A stretch of 10,656 nt of DNA, from the NCBI GenBank assembly GCA_945867185.1, contig CAMBHM010000033.1, positions 1 to 10,656 of the forward strand. The letters run 5' to 3'. The translations under genes and the position numbers were made by a program. The notes below the pieces were generated by a model. The model was not told the DNA's origin and did not search any database. It saw only the letters and a program-made list of their open reading frames with translations. Positions 1 to 7,996 of the stretch are shown piece by piece (the first letter of the stretch is position 1; the number at the start of each line of letters is the position of its first letter). This DNA comes from Legionella genomosp. 1. GTDB taxonomy: Bacteria; Pseudomonadota; Gammaproteobacteria; Legionellales; Legionellaceae.

Positions 1-2
1 GT

Positions 3-182
3 GGAGCACTCCCGTTCTGGGCAGCAATTGGTGGTGTTGGCGCTGCAGACGCAAGCGGTGTCTATTTTACAGGTCGATTTTTTGCAACCAACCGACCAGT
101 TGCTCCCTACGATGGCCCCTTGAAAGCAGCTGCCCCTCCAATGAGCGCATTGGCAGACTATCTAGGGTCGTCAAGCGCCTAG
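3..182 (+). CDS. C-terminal end of an unidentified protein (5' end outside window)
   Basis: An open frame of 59 codons enters from the left edge and stops at TAG 180-182. The peptide is rich in Gly, Ala and Ser, begins GALPFWAAIGGVGAADASG, contains YFTGRFFATNRPVAPYDG and ends ADYLGSSSA. The first part is fairly hydrophobic. I do not recognise the family. The other two plus-strand frames are also open for 40 or more codons, but they give Cys/Trp/Arg-rich or otherwise unlikely peptides, so this frame is the best guess. It would converge on topA with a 49-base gap. No clear terminator hairpin is seen in that gap. Confidence 0.35.
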   Translation, partial: GALPFWAAIGGVGAADASGVYFTGRFFATNRPVAPYDGPLKAAAPPMSALADYLGSSSA

Positions 183-231
183 TATGAAAAGTACATTTTA
201 ACTGGCGGGGCACTGCTGTTTCCGTGTTCGC

Positions 232-2535
232 TTAGAGCGAGTCCCTAGACTCAAGCCCCGTTGCTTGTACTTTATAATCACACCCCTCATGCGGACACAA
301 GATCTCACGTCCGGAACGTTTGGTTTCCTTGATAGTCAGGATGGGCCAGGCACACTGGGGGCAGATCTTATTTAAAGGTTCATTCCATAACGCATAATCG
401 CATTTTGGATAAGCGCCGCAAGAATAAAAAATTTTCCCCTTTCTAGATTTTCGCTTGAGAATGGAGGCCACATGGCACTGTGGGCATGTCACACCAGTAT
501 CCGCTGGTTTTTCAAGTGGCTCTAAGAACTTACAGTCAGGGTACTTGCTACAACCAATAAAACGTCCATATTTTCCTATTTTGATGTGTAAGGCACTCTG
601 ACACGTTGGACAGGCCCGACCCTCAACGACCGTAGGTTCTGCCTGCTCTCCTGAGGGATTGGCCAAATCTTGCGTGTAATCACACTCAGGGTACGCCGTA
701 CACCCGACGAAACGCCCTCGTTTACCCAAACGAATCGACAACGATTTCCCACATTTAGGGCAAGCTTCATCGAGTATTTCCGTCGTCACATCTTTCCGAT
801 GCACCTGTTCATCGATGGTCTGAATTTGTTGAATAAAGGGTTGCCAGAATGCATCCAATACCGGGATCCACTCCTTTTCTCCACGAGCGACCGCATCCAA
901 AGTATCTTCAAGGTTTGCTGTGAATTTGTAATCCACATAACGTGTAAAATGCTTGGTTAAAAAATGACCGACAACTCGACCTACATCGGTTGGTATGAAC
1001 CGTTTCTTGTCCACGATCACATACTCCCGTTGCTGCAAGGTATGAATAATGGCCGCATACGTGGAGGGACGTCCAATGTCAAATTCTTCTAGTGCCTTCA
1101 CCAACGACGCTTCTGAATAACGAGGGGGGGGCTCTGTAAAGTGCTGATTGGCTAAAAGATCTCGCAAAATGACCTTATCCTCTAGCGCAAAAACAGGTAG
1201 GATTGCTGCCGGTTGATCGTCATCTTTCGAATCATCACGGCCTTCTTCATAGACACTCAAAAAACCAGAAAATGTGATGGTTGATCCATTCGCTCGAAAT
1301 AGATTTCCATCCCCACAGCCAAGATCAACGGCTACGGTGTCTAACAATGCTTCCGCCATTTGACAGGCCAATGTACGCCTCCAGATTAACGTATACAATT
1401 TCAACTGATCCGGTGTTAATGCAGATTCAACTTTCTCAGGAGTACGTCTTATTTCTGTCGGCCGAATCGCTTCATGCGCCTCTTGGGCATTCTTAGACTT
1501 TGTTTTAAATACTCTGGCCACTTTAGGACAATTGTCTTGACCATACCGCTCAACAATATACGCTCGAAGTTCAACCAAGGCTTCCTCTGCCAAATGAACA
1601 GAATCGGTACGCATATAGGAGATAAGCCCCGTTGTACCTTCTCCGATATCTATTCCTTCGTACAATTGCTGTGCCACCATCATCGTTTTTCGAGCGGTAA
1701 ACCCCAGTTTTCTCGCTGCTTCCTGTTGCAACGTAGCAGTGATAAAAGGCGGAGAAGGGTTCCGTTTTCGTTGCTTTTTTTCAATGGCGACGACCGTCAG
1801 TACCCCGTTCGCCATCGCTAAAAGATCGGCTTGAATAGCGTGCGCACGAAGACCCTCGTTCACCGTGAATTGTTGTAGTTTTTCATGCTGATAATGCGTC
1901 AGTCGTGCTTCAAAAAGAGCCGCTTTAAAGTCGCATTGGGCGAGCAACTTCCAATGTTCCTGCGGCACAAACTGCTCTATTTCTTCCTCACGTTCCACAA
2001 TCAATCGCAAGGCAGGACTTTGTACGCGACCGGCCGATAAACCACGTCGAATTTTTTTCCACAACAAAGGTGATAAATTAAACCCCACCAGATAATCGAG
2101 CGCACGGCGCGCTTGTTGCGCATTCACCATGTCCATCGAAATGCTTCTTGGATGCAAAATAGCTTCTTGAACCGCAGACTTGGTGATTTCGTTAAAAAAG
2201 ATGCGCTGTACTGCCTTATCCTTCAAGAGATGTCGTGATTTTAATAATTCATGGACATGCCAAGAAATGGCTTCGCCCTCGCGATCCGGATCCGTTGCCA
2301 ACAACAAAATATCCGCCTTTTTCATGGCTTTGGCGATCAATTCAAAATGTCTCGCATTTTTCTCAATGGGCGCATACGTCATCGCAAAATGATGGTCTGG
2401 ATCCACCGAACCCTTACGAGGTGGCAGATCACGCACATGACCATAGGATGCCAATACGTCGTAATCCGAACCCAAATATTTTTGAATGGTTTTACATTTC
2501 GCAGGTGACTCTACGATCACCAGGTATTTACTCAA
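232..2535 (-). CDS. topA: DNA topoisomerase I (type IA)
   Basis: This enzyme relaxes negative supercoils by cutting one strand and passing the other through a transient 5'-phosphotyrosine break. The 767-residue protein starts with the Toprim domain (KYLVIVESPAK at 3-13, with Glu9; acidic TDPDREGEAI at 81-90). It continues with the type IA core, including SAGRVQSPALRLIVERE (167-183) and the active-site segment GLISYMRTDS (303-312), where Tyr307 is the expected nucleophile. RPSTYAAIIHTLQQREYV (489-506) is also typical. The C-terminus has four four-Cys zinc ribbons: Cys592/595/612/618, 642/645/662/668, 684/687/706/712 and 725/728/747/752. It is shorter than the 865-residue E. coli enzyme, mainly in the C-terminal part. 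The start is TTG at 2535, because the Toprim strand begins at residue 3, no ATG lies just upstream in frame, and a good Shine-Dalgarno precedes it. It is the last gene of the minus-strand operon, 12 bases after smg. Confidence 0.96.
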   Translation of the reverse strand: MSKYLVIVESPAKCKTIQKYLGSDYDVLASYGHVRDLPPRKGSVDPDHHFAMTYAPIEKNARHFELIAKAMKKADILLLATDPDREGEAISWHVHELLKSRHLLKDKAVQRIFFNEITKSAVQEAILHPRSISMDMVNAQQARRALDYLVGFNLSPLLWKKIRRGLSAGRVQSPALRLIVEREEEIEQFVPQEHWKLLAQCDFKAALFEARLTHYQHEKLQQFTVNEGLRAHAIQADLLAMANGVLTVVAIEKKQRKRNPSPPFITATLQQEAARKLGFTARKTMMVAQQLYEGIDIGEGTTGLISYMRTDSVHLAEEALVELRAYIVERYGQDNCPKVARVFKTKSKNAQEAHEAIRPTEIRRTPEKVESALTPDQLKLYTLIWRRTLACQMAEALLDTVAVDLGCGDGNLFRANGSTITFSGFLSVYEEGRDDSKDDDQPAAILPVFALEDKVILRDLLANQHFTEPPPRYSEASLVKALEEFDIGRPSTYAAIIHTLQQREYVIVDKKRFIPTDVGRVVGHFLTKHFTRYVDYKFTANLEDTLDAVARGEKEWIPVLDAFWQPFIQQIQTIDEQVHRKDVTTEILDEACPKCGKSLSIRLGKRGRFVGCTAYPECDYTQDLANPSGEQAEPTVVEGRACPTCQSALHIKIGKYGRFIGCSKYPDCKFLEPLEKPADTGVTCPQCHVASILKRKSRKGKIFYSCGAYPKCDYALWNEPLNKICPQCAWPILTIKETKRSGREILCPHEGCDYKVQATGLESRDSL

Positions 2536-2540
2536 GGTAA

Positions 2541-2546
2541 CTCCCT
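2541..2546 (-). promoter_or_regulatory. Shine-Dalgarno for the TTG start of topA
   Basis: Read on the minus strand, AGGGAG lies 5 bases before the TTG at 2535-2533. It supports this rare start codon, which is also required by the alignment of the Toprim N-terminus. Confidence 0.7.
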
Positions 2547-2547
2547 A

Positions 2548-2976
2548 TCAATGCCGTGGCAATTCATCTTCTTTGTGATACAACACCAGATCCAAAAAGG
2601 CCAGTTGCTCTGTCCCCAAGCCCTTCGCTAACGTATGTCGAATGGTCCACTTCGTTTCCTGCAAACTCACAAAACGCGATTCAGAAAATATCAGTTGGTT
2701 GATAATGAGCTCCAGCACATCGGAAGCCAAAATGCCCCAAGAAGACAGGCGCATTAAAAACTGATAACTCGCTTTCGTCAACTTTCGTTGTTCATCTTCG
2801 GTGAAGATTCGAACAGATTGATCGCTTGCTGCTTGCACCAATGTCACCTCGGCACGTGTGTCTGGCGCCTCGTCCGACGATCCAGACGCCTGTTTTGAGG
2901 CATCAGAACGCTCTCTTAACTGAGACAAGGTCTTTTCAAACAACGAGAGTAACATTTCAAAAAAATTATCTTTCAT
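2548..2976 (-). CDS. smg: Smg family protein (DUF494)
   Basis: This 142-residue protein belongs to the Smg/DUF494 family, whose biochemical function is not established; the gene commonly sits next to dprA in gammaproteobacteria. Seen here: an N-terminal helix MKDNFFEMLLSLFEK, a polar Ser/Ala/Glu-rich linker (about 22-55), then the family core RIFTEDEQRKL (56-66), a helical FLMRLSSWGILASDVLELIINQL stretch, and ETKWTIRHTLA (107-117). The E. coli protein has matching RIYTPEE and LKWVILMVL segments and is of similar size. The start is ATG 2976, which overlaps the dprA stop as ATGA and has a GAGGTG 6 bases upstream. A GTG at 2985 would add three residues but lies inside that Shine-Dalgarno. Translation is probably coupled to dprA. 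Confidence 0.85.
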   Translation of the reverse strand: MKDNFFEMLLSLFEKTLSQLRERSDASKQASGSSDEAPDTRAEVTLVQAASDQSVRIFTEDEQRKLTKASYQFLMRLSSWGILASDVLELIINQLIFSESRFVSLQETKWTIRHTLAKGLGTEQLAFLDLVLYHKEDELPRH

Positions 2977-4058
2977 ACCGTACACCTCATATAACCACCA
3001 GGAACTGCTTTCACTAACCCTGCTAACTCCAACTTCGCCAAGTCACAGAGAATGGCTTCAACTGCCAATCCTGAGCGCTTAATCAGATGATCCACCGTGG
3101 TCACTTCAAAACCAATGCACTGTACTAGGTTTTGATTCCCACTGGCAAGCGTTGTCTTCTTCAAACCCGCCGACGAAACACCCTTCCTTTGCGAAGGAAG
3201 CCCAAGCTCTTCCAACACCTCTTCATAAGACGTCACCAATTTTGCGCCTTGTTGCAACAAATGATGACACCCCCTCGCCTGGGCGTTGTAAATCGAACTG
3301 GGGATAGCCAATACATCCCGATTTTGCTCTAACGCCATCCTGGCTGTAATGAGCGATCCGCTCTTTATTGCGGCCTCAACAACCAAAGTGGCTAATGACA
3401 AACCACTTATTATACGATTTCTGCGTGGAAAATGTCCAGCAATCGGTGGAAATTGTAATGGAAGCTCACTCAACAGCAAGCCTTTTTCGACTATTTTCTT
3501 GGCCAACGACACATGCCGTGTCGGATAAATCCTATCAATACCCGTCCCCATTACCGCGATGGTCTTACCAGCAGCCGCCAACGCCCCCCCATGCGCTTGC
3601 CCATCAATACCCGACGCCAAGCCACTGACCACCGTGATCCCGTGTGAGGCCAAGGCTTTCGCCATATGCCAAGCGGTTTCAGATCCTGTTATAGAGGGTT
3701 TGCGTGTACCAACCATGGCCAACATCGGTTGATCAAAACACGATATATCCCCTGCAGCATATAATACCGGCGGGGGATCATGTATTTCTTTCAGTAAGGG
3801 GGGATAACGTGGATCATCCAACGTGAGCAAGGCATGGTGATCTTCTTTTTCCCAAATCAAGTCCGCTTCAATCGCACGACGATCAAAGGCACGAATGGTT
3901 TCAGCCAGCGCTTTTGAAACACCCGCTGCCACCATCTCTTTAGGCGTGAGCTGAAACAACTCCTGCAACTTAGGCCACCGCGCCCATAAGGTTGCAACGG
4001 CTCGAGGCCCTACCCCATTCATGCGATTGAATGCAAGAAAACACGCTTTATTATTCAT
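2973..4058 (-). CDS. dprA: DprA/Smf, single-strand DNA-binding RecA loader
   Basis: DprA binds incoming single-stranded DNA in the cytoplasm and loads RecA during natural transformation; it is also widespread in species not known to be competent. The 361-residue protein has an N-terminal helical region (about 1-75; GVGPRAVATLW), then the Rossmann-like DprA core. Core motifs are MVGTRKPSITG (115-125), VVSGLASGIDGQAH (143-156), GTGIDRIYP (171-179), PRRNRIISGLS (211-221), SGSLITARMALEQNRDVLAIP (233-253) and GCHHLLQQGAKLV (263-275). A C-terminal winged-helix-like domain (about 313-357, GFEVTTVDHLIKRSG) completes it. No key core motif is missing, so it appears intact. The ATG at 4058 overlaps the stop of the upstream tsaP-like gene (ATGA), and its own stop overlaps the smg start, so all three are probably translated from one message. 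Confidence 0.95.
   Translation of the reverse strand: MNNKACFLAFNRMNGVGPRAVATLWARWPKLQELFQLTPKEMVAAGVSKALAETIRAFDRRAIEADLIWEKEDHHALLTLDDPRYPPLLKEIHDPPPVLYAAGDISCFDQPMLAMVGTRKPSITGSETAWHMAKALASHGITVVSGLASGIDGQAHGGALAAAGKTIAVMGTGIDRIYPTRHVSLAKKIVEKGLLLSELPLQFPPIAGHFPRRNRIISGLSLATLVVEAAIKSGSLITARMALEQNRDVLAIPSSIYNAQARGCHHLLQQGAKLVTSYEEVLEELGLPSQRKGVSSAGLKKTTLASGNQNLVQCIGFEVTTVDHLIKRSGLAVEAILCDLAKLELAGLVKAVPGGYMRCTV
2983..2988 (-). promoter_or_regulatory. Shine-Dalgarno deciding the smg start
   Basis: GAGGTG on the minus strand lies 6 bases before ATG 2976, inside the last codons of dprA. It favours the ATG over the upstream GTG at 2985, which is part of this site. Confidence 0.6.
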
Positions 4059-5107
4059 GGATTGGTCACTGTATCAAATTTTTTAATCGCTCGTGTGGAT
4101 CGCACTACCAAAGCAATGCTTGTTCTTGAAAACGTACGAAACACCATGACTTCACCAATCCGCTCAGGCGGCAAGGGAACACAAGGGTATTCACAGGGTG
4201 GTTTTTCAACATAATGATACTCCAGATTATTCACCAAACGAGGCCGCGTATAAACGCCCAATACATCCCCCGGTTGCAACCCTGCGTCTTGCCCCCTGTC
4301 GATCACAGCTACAAGACCCACCCCGCCTTGTGTATAGTCCCCTGGTAAATCAATGATGTCCCCACGCACAGGAACCATGGGTGATTTAGGCTCGAACGAC
4401 AAATCAAAATCCGGATAATTATTTGGCATCACCTTGTCATACAAGCGAATCCCTTCCACAATATCGGTGATGACTACGGTAGCAGGATCGCCCGCACGAA
4501 CTAACTCACCATACCCCACCAAAGTTGTCTTATAACCCAAACGCTGTTTGGTAATGGGATCCCAGTATGATCCACAAGGTCTATAAATCGCATAAGCAAT
4601 CGAGACGCCAGGCGGCAGAACTTGTGTTTTCGGACAGAGATTCTTCACATACACCTCATCGCCTTGCCCCCCTAACAAATGCTCGTTCATGAAAGCAATC
4701 ACATAGGGTGCACCGTGCAACATATTGCGATCCAACACGACTGACTCATTAAAAAAAGGCAAGAGATCAGCCAGTGGGATGGTAGGAATGCTGTTTTCAG
4801 AGGCAACAGGACGAACATGGGGTGACAACTTGATCGTCCCATTAGAAAGCACTTTCAAATAAGGACGTTTCTGATTATAACGCAAGGTGATAACAGCCCC
4901 TGCATAGAGATGGTGCGGATTTTTAATCGCAGGATTAGCATGCCACAAGGCCTTCCACTCCCATGGGTACTTCAAATATCGATTGGCAATCCCCCACAAC
5001 GAGTCGCCAGATTGTACGGTATACCGTGCTGGCGCATCCTCTCGAAGGGTAACTGCCTGCACCGAGATAACGAACAATAAACCGAAACAGCACAACAGAA
5101 TACGCAT
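4055..5107 (-). CDS. tsaP: LysM-domain exported protein, TsaP-like (type IV pilus secretin-associated)
   Basis: The 350-residue protein has a short signal peptide: MRILLCC, then a hydrophobic core to about residue 18, with likely cleavage after VQA. A single LysM domain follows at about 28-75 (RYTVQSGDSLWGIANRYL ... LYAGAVITL), which would bind peptidoglycan in the periplasm. The rest (about 80-350) is a beta-rich-looking region with PVRGDIIDLPGD and GLQPGDVLGVY segments and no enzymatic motif that I can see. A LysM protein of the same architecture and about the same length sits between dprA and def in Pseudomonas aeruginosa (PA0020) and is known as TsaP, which anchors the type IV pilus secretin PilQ to peptidoglycan. 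The assignment rests on architecture and gene position, so it is an inference. The start ATG 5107 has AGGAT 6 bases upstream (5118-5114). It is first in the operon with dprA, smg and topA. Confidence 0.75.
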   Translation of the reverse strand: MRILLCCFGLLFVISVQAVTLREDAPARYTVQSGDSLWGIANRYLKYPWEWKALWHANPAIKNPHHLYAGAVITLRYNQKRPYLKVLSNGTIKLSPHVRPVASENSIPTIPLADLLPFFNESVVLDRNMLHGAPYVIAFMNEHLLGGQGDEVYVKNLCPKTQVLPPGVSIAYAIYRPCGSYWDPITKQRLGYKTTLVGYGELVRAGDPATVVITDIVEGIRLYDKVMPNNYPDFDLSFEPKSPMVPVRGDIIDLPGDYTQGGVGLVAVIDRGQDAGLQPGDVLGVYTRPRLVNNLEYHYVEKPPCEYPCVPLPPERIGEVMVFRTFSRTSIALVVRSTRAIKKFDTVTNP

Positions 5108-5124
5108 TGATTCATCCTATAATC

Positions 5125-5153
5125 TTGCGAAAGTCTAGTAAATGAACGATAAT
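5125..5153 (+). promoter_or_regulatory. Sigma70-like promoter of def-fmt-rsmB
   Basis: TTGCGA (5125-5130, 4 of 6 consensus bases) is followed after 17 bases by GATAAT (5148-5153, 5 of 6). Transcription would start near 5160, giving a leader of about 25 bases before def. The region between the divergent genes is only 78 bases. On the other strand TATTAT (5154-5149) overlaps this -10 and could serve tsaP, but I see no good -35 for it. Predicted by eye. Confidence 0.55.
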
Positions 5154-5185
5154 AGCACGCATTTATTATTTTAAAACAGACGACT

Positions 5186-5707
5186 ATGGCTATTCATCGT
5201 ATTATTTATCTACCCGATCCACGATTACGATGCACCAATGCCTCAATCACCACGTTTGATAAAAAATTACACACTCTTATCGATGACATGTTTGAAACCA
5301 TGTATGACGCGCGTGGAGTGGGCCTTGCCGCTCCGCAAATTGCGGTGAATCTCTGTTTGTCAGTCGTCGATGTGGTTGGCAACCAAGACAAAAAAGACCA
5401 ACTCGTGCTTGTGAATCCTGTTATCACTGCCACTGAAGGACAAGCCGAATATCAAGAAGGCTGTTTATCCTTACCTGGCGCCTTCGATACTGTCATACGA
5501 GCTGAAAAAGTCACGGTAAAAGCCTTAGATCGTTTAGGAAATCCCTTTGAGATCACGGCAGACGGCCTATTGGGTGAATGTTTACAACATGAGATCGATC
5601 ATCTGAATGGCAAACTCTTCCTTGATCTCCTCTCTCCTTTAAAACGCGCCATGGCTCGCAAAAAAGTAGACAAATTCAAACGCCAACAAGCGCGCCCCGT
5701 TTCATGA
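5186..5707 (+). CDS. def: Peptide deformylase
   Basis: This cytoplasmic metalloenzyme removes the formyl group from the N-terminal methionine of new proteins. The 173-residue protein carries all three family motifs: GVGLAAPQI (44-52), EGCLSLP (91-97) and CLQHEIDHLNG (132-142). Cys93, His135 and His139 are the expected metal ligands and Glu136 the catalytic base. The N-terminus (IIYLPDPRLR) matches the usual family start, so ATG 5186 is right, although no strong Shine-Dalgarno precedes it. The C-terminal tail is basic (KRAMARKKVDKFKRQQAR), as in the E. coli-type enzyme. It is the first gene of the rightward operon, and its stop overlaps the fmt start (ATGA). The product acts in the opposite direction to Fmt on the same formyl group, which is the common reason for their pairing. 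Confidence 0.97.
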   Translation: MAIHRIIYLPDPRLRCTNASITTFDKKLHTLIDDMFETMYDARGVGLAAPQIAVNLCLSVVDVVGNQDKKDQLVLVNPVITATEGQAEYQEGCLSLPGAFDTVIRAEKVTVKALDRLGNPFEITADGLLGECLQHEIDHLNGKLFLDLLSPLKRAMARKKVDKFKRQQARPVS

Positions 5708-6642
5708 CCTTGCGCATTGTCTTTGCTGGCACTCCTGCCTTCGCGCTCCCCTGTTTAAATGCTCTAGCCGATGTCCATACGCTAGCGGCCATTTATACAC
5801 AACCCGATCGCCCAGCAGGCCGAGGACGCCAAATGCAGCCTTCCGCTGTAAAAACCTGGGCACTGACGCATCAGGTGCCCGTTGAGCAGCCCCTAGACTT
5901 TAAAAACGATAACACCATTCAAACACTGCGTATGTATCAACCAGACGTCCTCGTAGTCATTGCCTATGGTCTGATTTTACCTACGGTAGTGCTCACCCTT
6001 CCCCCCTTGGGATGCCTCAATGTGCATGCCTCTCTTCTGCCCCGTTATCGCGGTGCCTCGCCCATTCAACAAGCGATTTTACAGGGCGATACAACAACGG
6101 GGATCAGCATCATGCAACTGGATAAAACCATGGATACTGGGGCTGTGTACACGCAAGTAACCTGCCCTATTCTAACCACAACCACCACAGAAAATTTACA
6201 CGACACCTTATCCACCCTGGCTATTACCCCCTTGTTACAAACCCTGGATGCCTTGGCCCATCATCAAGCGCAGGCAACCCCACAAGATCATGCTTTAGCC
6301 ACTTACGCACCAAAAATCACCAAAGAAGACGCACGGATTGATTGGCAACAACCCGCCAGCACCATCGATCGTCAAATCAGGGCGTTTACCCCTTGGCCAA
6401 TTGCCCAAACAATGGCACACGGCACTGTCCTACGGATTCATCAAGCGCATGTGATCCCTACCGAGCCTTTTCTTGCACCAGGCACGGTGCTCTCTCTCTC
6501 CACAGAGGGTCTCTTGGTTACAGCAGGCACGGATGCGTTGATGATTGATGCATTACAATGGCCCGGCGGTAAAGTGCTCACGGTCAAAGACGCCCTGCCT
6601 GCGATTCGACATGCTATACAAGATCAAACGGTATTCCAGTGA
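5704..6642 (+). CDS. fmt: Methionyl-tRNA formyltransferase
   Basis: Fmt transfers a formyl group from 10-formyltetrahydrofolate to the amino group of methionyl-tRNA(fMet), making the bacterial initiator tRNA. The 312-residue length is close to the 315 of E. coli. The N-terminal catalytic domain begins LRIVFAGTPAFALPCL and carries YTQPDRPAGRGR (31-42), the folate and catalytic segment NVHASLLPRYRGASPIQ (106-122) and MDTGAVY (143-149). Asn106, His108 and Asp144 are the expected catalytic residues. The C-terminal tRNA-binding domain (about 205-312) contains RIDWQQPASTIDRQIRAFTPWP and ends with QWPGGKVLTVKDAL. A run of five Thr at about 157-161 (CPILTTTTTENLHD) is unusual but lies in a variable region. 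It is translationally coupled to def (ATGA) and to rsmB (GTGA). Confidence 0.97.
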   Translation: MTLRIVFAGTPAFALPCLNALADVHTLAAIYTQPDRPAGRGRQMQPSAVKTWALTHQVPVEQPLDFKNDNTIQTLRMYQPDVLVVIAYGLILPTVVLTLPPLGCLNVHASLLPRYRGASPIQQAILQGDTTTGISIMQLDKTMDTGAVYTQVTCPILTTTTTENLHDTLSTLAITPLLQTLDALAHHQAQATPQDHALATYAPKITKEDARIDWQQPASTIDRQIRAFTPWPIAQTMAHGTVLRIHQAHVIPTEPFLAPGTVLSLSTEGLLVTAGTDALMIDALQWPGGKVLTVKDALPAIRHAIQDQTVFQ

Positions 6643-7916
6643 AACCCAATGAACGCAGAGAGGCCCTTCGAATCCTCAGCACCCTCTTAGATCATCAGCA
6701 GTCCTTATCACACCAATTTACCCAAGACACCCCCTCTTTTACCAAGGTGCTTTGTTTCGGGGTGGCAAGATACTACTTTCGTCTCAGTGTGATTGCCGAT
6801 GCCCTTTTAAAAAAACGCCCCAAGTCCACTGATGTGTGGATCTGTCTATTAATGGGTTTATATCAACTTCACGAGCTCAAACTTCCTGATTATGCGGTCG
6901 TCAAAGAAACCGTGGATCTCTTGCATCACTTGAAACTATCCTGGGCCAAAGGCTTGGTGAATGCAGTATTACGGACGTATTGTCGAGAAAAAGACATGAT
7001 CCTGGATAGACTAAAAACCAATTTATCTTTCCAGTACAATCATCCAGACTGGTTTAGCACCCGCCTAAAAACAGCCTGGCCCCATGATTGGCAGCACATT
7101 CTAGCCCACAACGACACCCACCCCCCCATGATCCTTCGCGTCAACACGCAGCGACACACCTTGAAGGCCTACTCAGAAAAACTACAAACAGCGGGCATCC
7201 AACACCACGTCCTGCCCCCAGAAGGCCTCCTCTTAGAAACTCCTTGCGATGTGCACGCGTTACCAGGATTTACAGAGGGGGATGTCTCTGTTCAAGATTC
7301 AGCAGCTCAAAAGGCTGCTCACTTGCTTGATTTGAAGCCTACTCTACGGGTGTTGGATGCATGTGCTGCGCCCGGTGGAAAAACAGGGCATCTATTGGAA
7401 CTGACGCCTCATTTAGGCGCCTGCGTGGCCCTTGATCTCGACGCGAGGCGACTTGCCAAAGTACAAGAAAACCTCGATCGCTTGCAATTATCAGCCACGC
7501 TACGCCAAGGTGATGCAAGCCTTCCGAATACTTGGTGGGATGGACAACTCTTCGATCGCATCCTACTCGATGCTCCCTGCTCTGCAACGGGCGTTATTCG
7601 ACGCCATCCTGACATCAAATTACTACGTACAGAAGCAGACATCACCACAGTCGTTCACACCCAATACACCCTCTTAAAAACCCTCTGGCCACTATTAGCC
7701 CCCAATGGCCGTCTGGTTTATGCGACCTGCTCTATTTTTCCAGAAGAAAATGAACAACAACTGGCGCGTTTTGTAGAAGAAACGTCAGATGCGAGAGGTA
7801 TAGCAATCACTGATCTGGGCGGCCACCCAACGCCACATGGCGTACAATTTTTCCCAGGAGACGACGACGGAGATGGTTTTTTTTATGGAGTGCTGATGAA
7901 AGTATCATTGATCTGA
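6639..7916 (+). CDS. rsmB: 16S rRNA (cytosine-967-C5)-methyltransferase
   Basis: RsmB (Sun/Fmu) uses S-adenosylmethionine to methylate C5 of C967 in 16S rRNA. The 425-residue protein has an N-terminal NusB-like RNA-binding domain (about 5-140, with LCFGVARYYFRL and GLVNAVLRTYCR) and a C-terminal Rossmann methyltransferase domain. SAM binding is shown by LDACAAPGGKTGHLLEL (239-255). The two cysteines of the m5C mechanism are present: Cys314 in LLDAPCSATGVIRRHPDIK and Cys364 in YATCSIFPEEN. The C-terminus PGDDDGDGFFYGVLMK is typical. The start is GTG 6639, overlapping the fmt stop (GTGA). No in-frame ATG fits the family N-terminus. The protein ends normally at TGA 7914-7916, 11 bases before the IS66 left end, so it is not damaged by the insertion. 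In Pseudomonas and E. coli trkA follows this gene; here it does not. Confidence 0.96.
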   Translation: MKPNERREALRILSTLLDHQQSLSHQFTQDTPSFTKVLCFGVARYYFRLSVIADALLKKRPKSTDVWICLLMGLYQLHELKLPDYAVVKETVDLLHHLKLSWAKGLVNAVLRTYCREKDMILDRLKTNLSFQYNHPDWFSTRLKTAWPHDWQHILAHNDTHPPMILRVNTQRHTLKAYSEKLQTAGIQHHVLPPEGLLLETPCDVHALPGFTEGDVSVQDSAAQKAAHLLDLKPTLRVLDACAAPGGKTGHLLELTPHLGACVALDLDARRLAKVQENLDRLQLSATLRQGDASLPNTWWDGQLFDRILLDAPCSATGVIRRHPDIKLLRTEADITTVVHTQYTLLKTLWPLLAPNGRLVYATCSIFPEENEQQLARFVEETSDARGIAITDLGGHPTPHGVQFFPGDDDGDGFFYGVLMKVSLI

Positions 7917-7925
7917 TCTACTCTT

Positions 7926-7947
7926 GTGTAAGCGGTTAATTAACCCC
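7926..7947 (+). repeat. IS66 left terminal inverted repeat
   Basis: These 22 bases match the reverse complement of 10140-10161 at 20 positions (mismatches at positions 7 and 10). The family terminus GTAA begins at 7928; the two extra outer bases GT also match. The inner part contains a perfect 12-base palindrome, GGTTAATTAACC, at 7934-7945. Confidence 0.85.
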
Positions 7948-7996
7948 ATCTTTTAATCCCTCCCCCCAACCCGGATACTTCTGTTCATTCAATCAG

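Noticed and set aside
7917..7927. Rho-independent terminator after rsmB
   Set aside because: Only 11 bases separate the stop codon from the IS66 end, and no GC-rich hairpin followed by a T run is present; the palindrome in the left repeat is AT-rich and belongs to the element.
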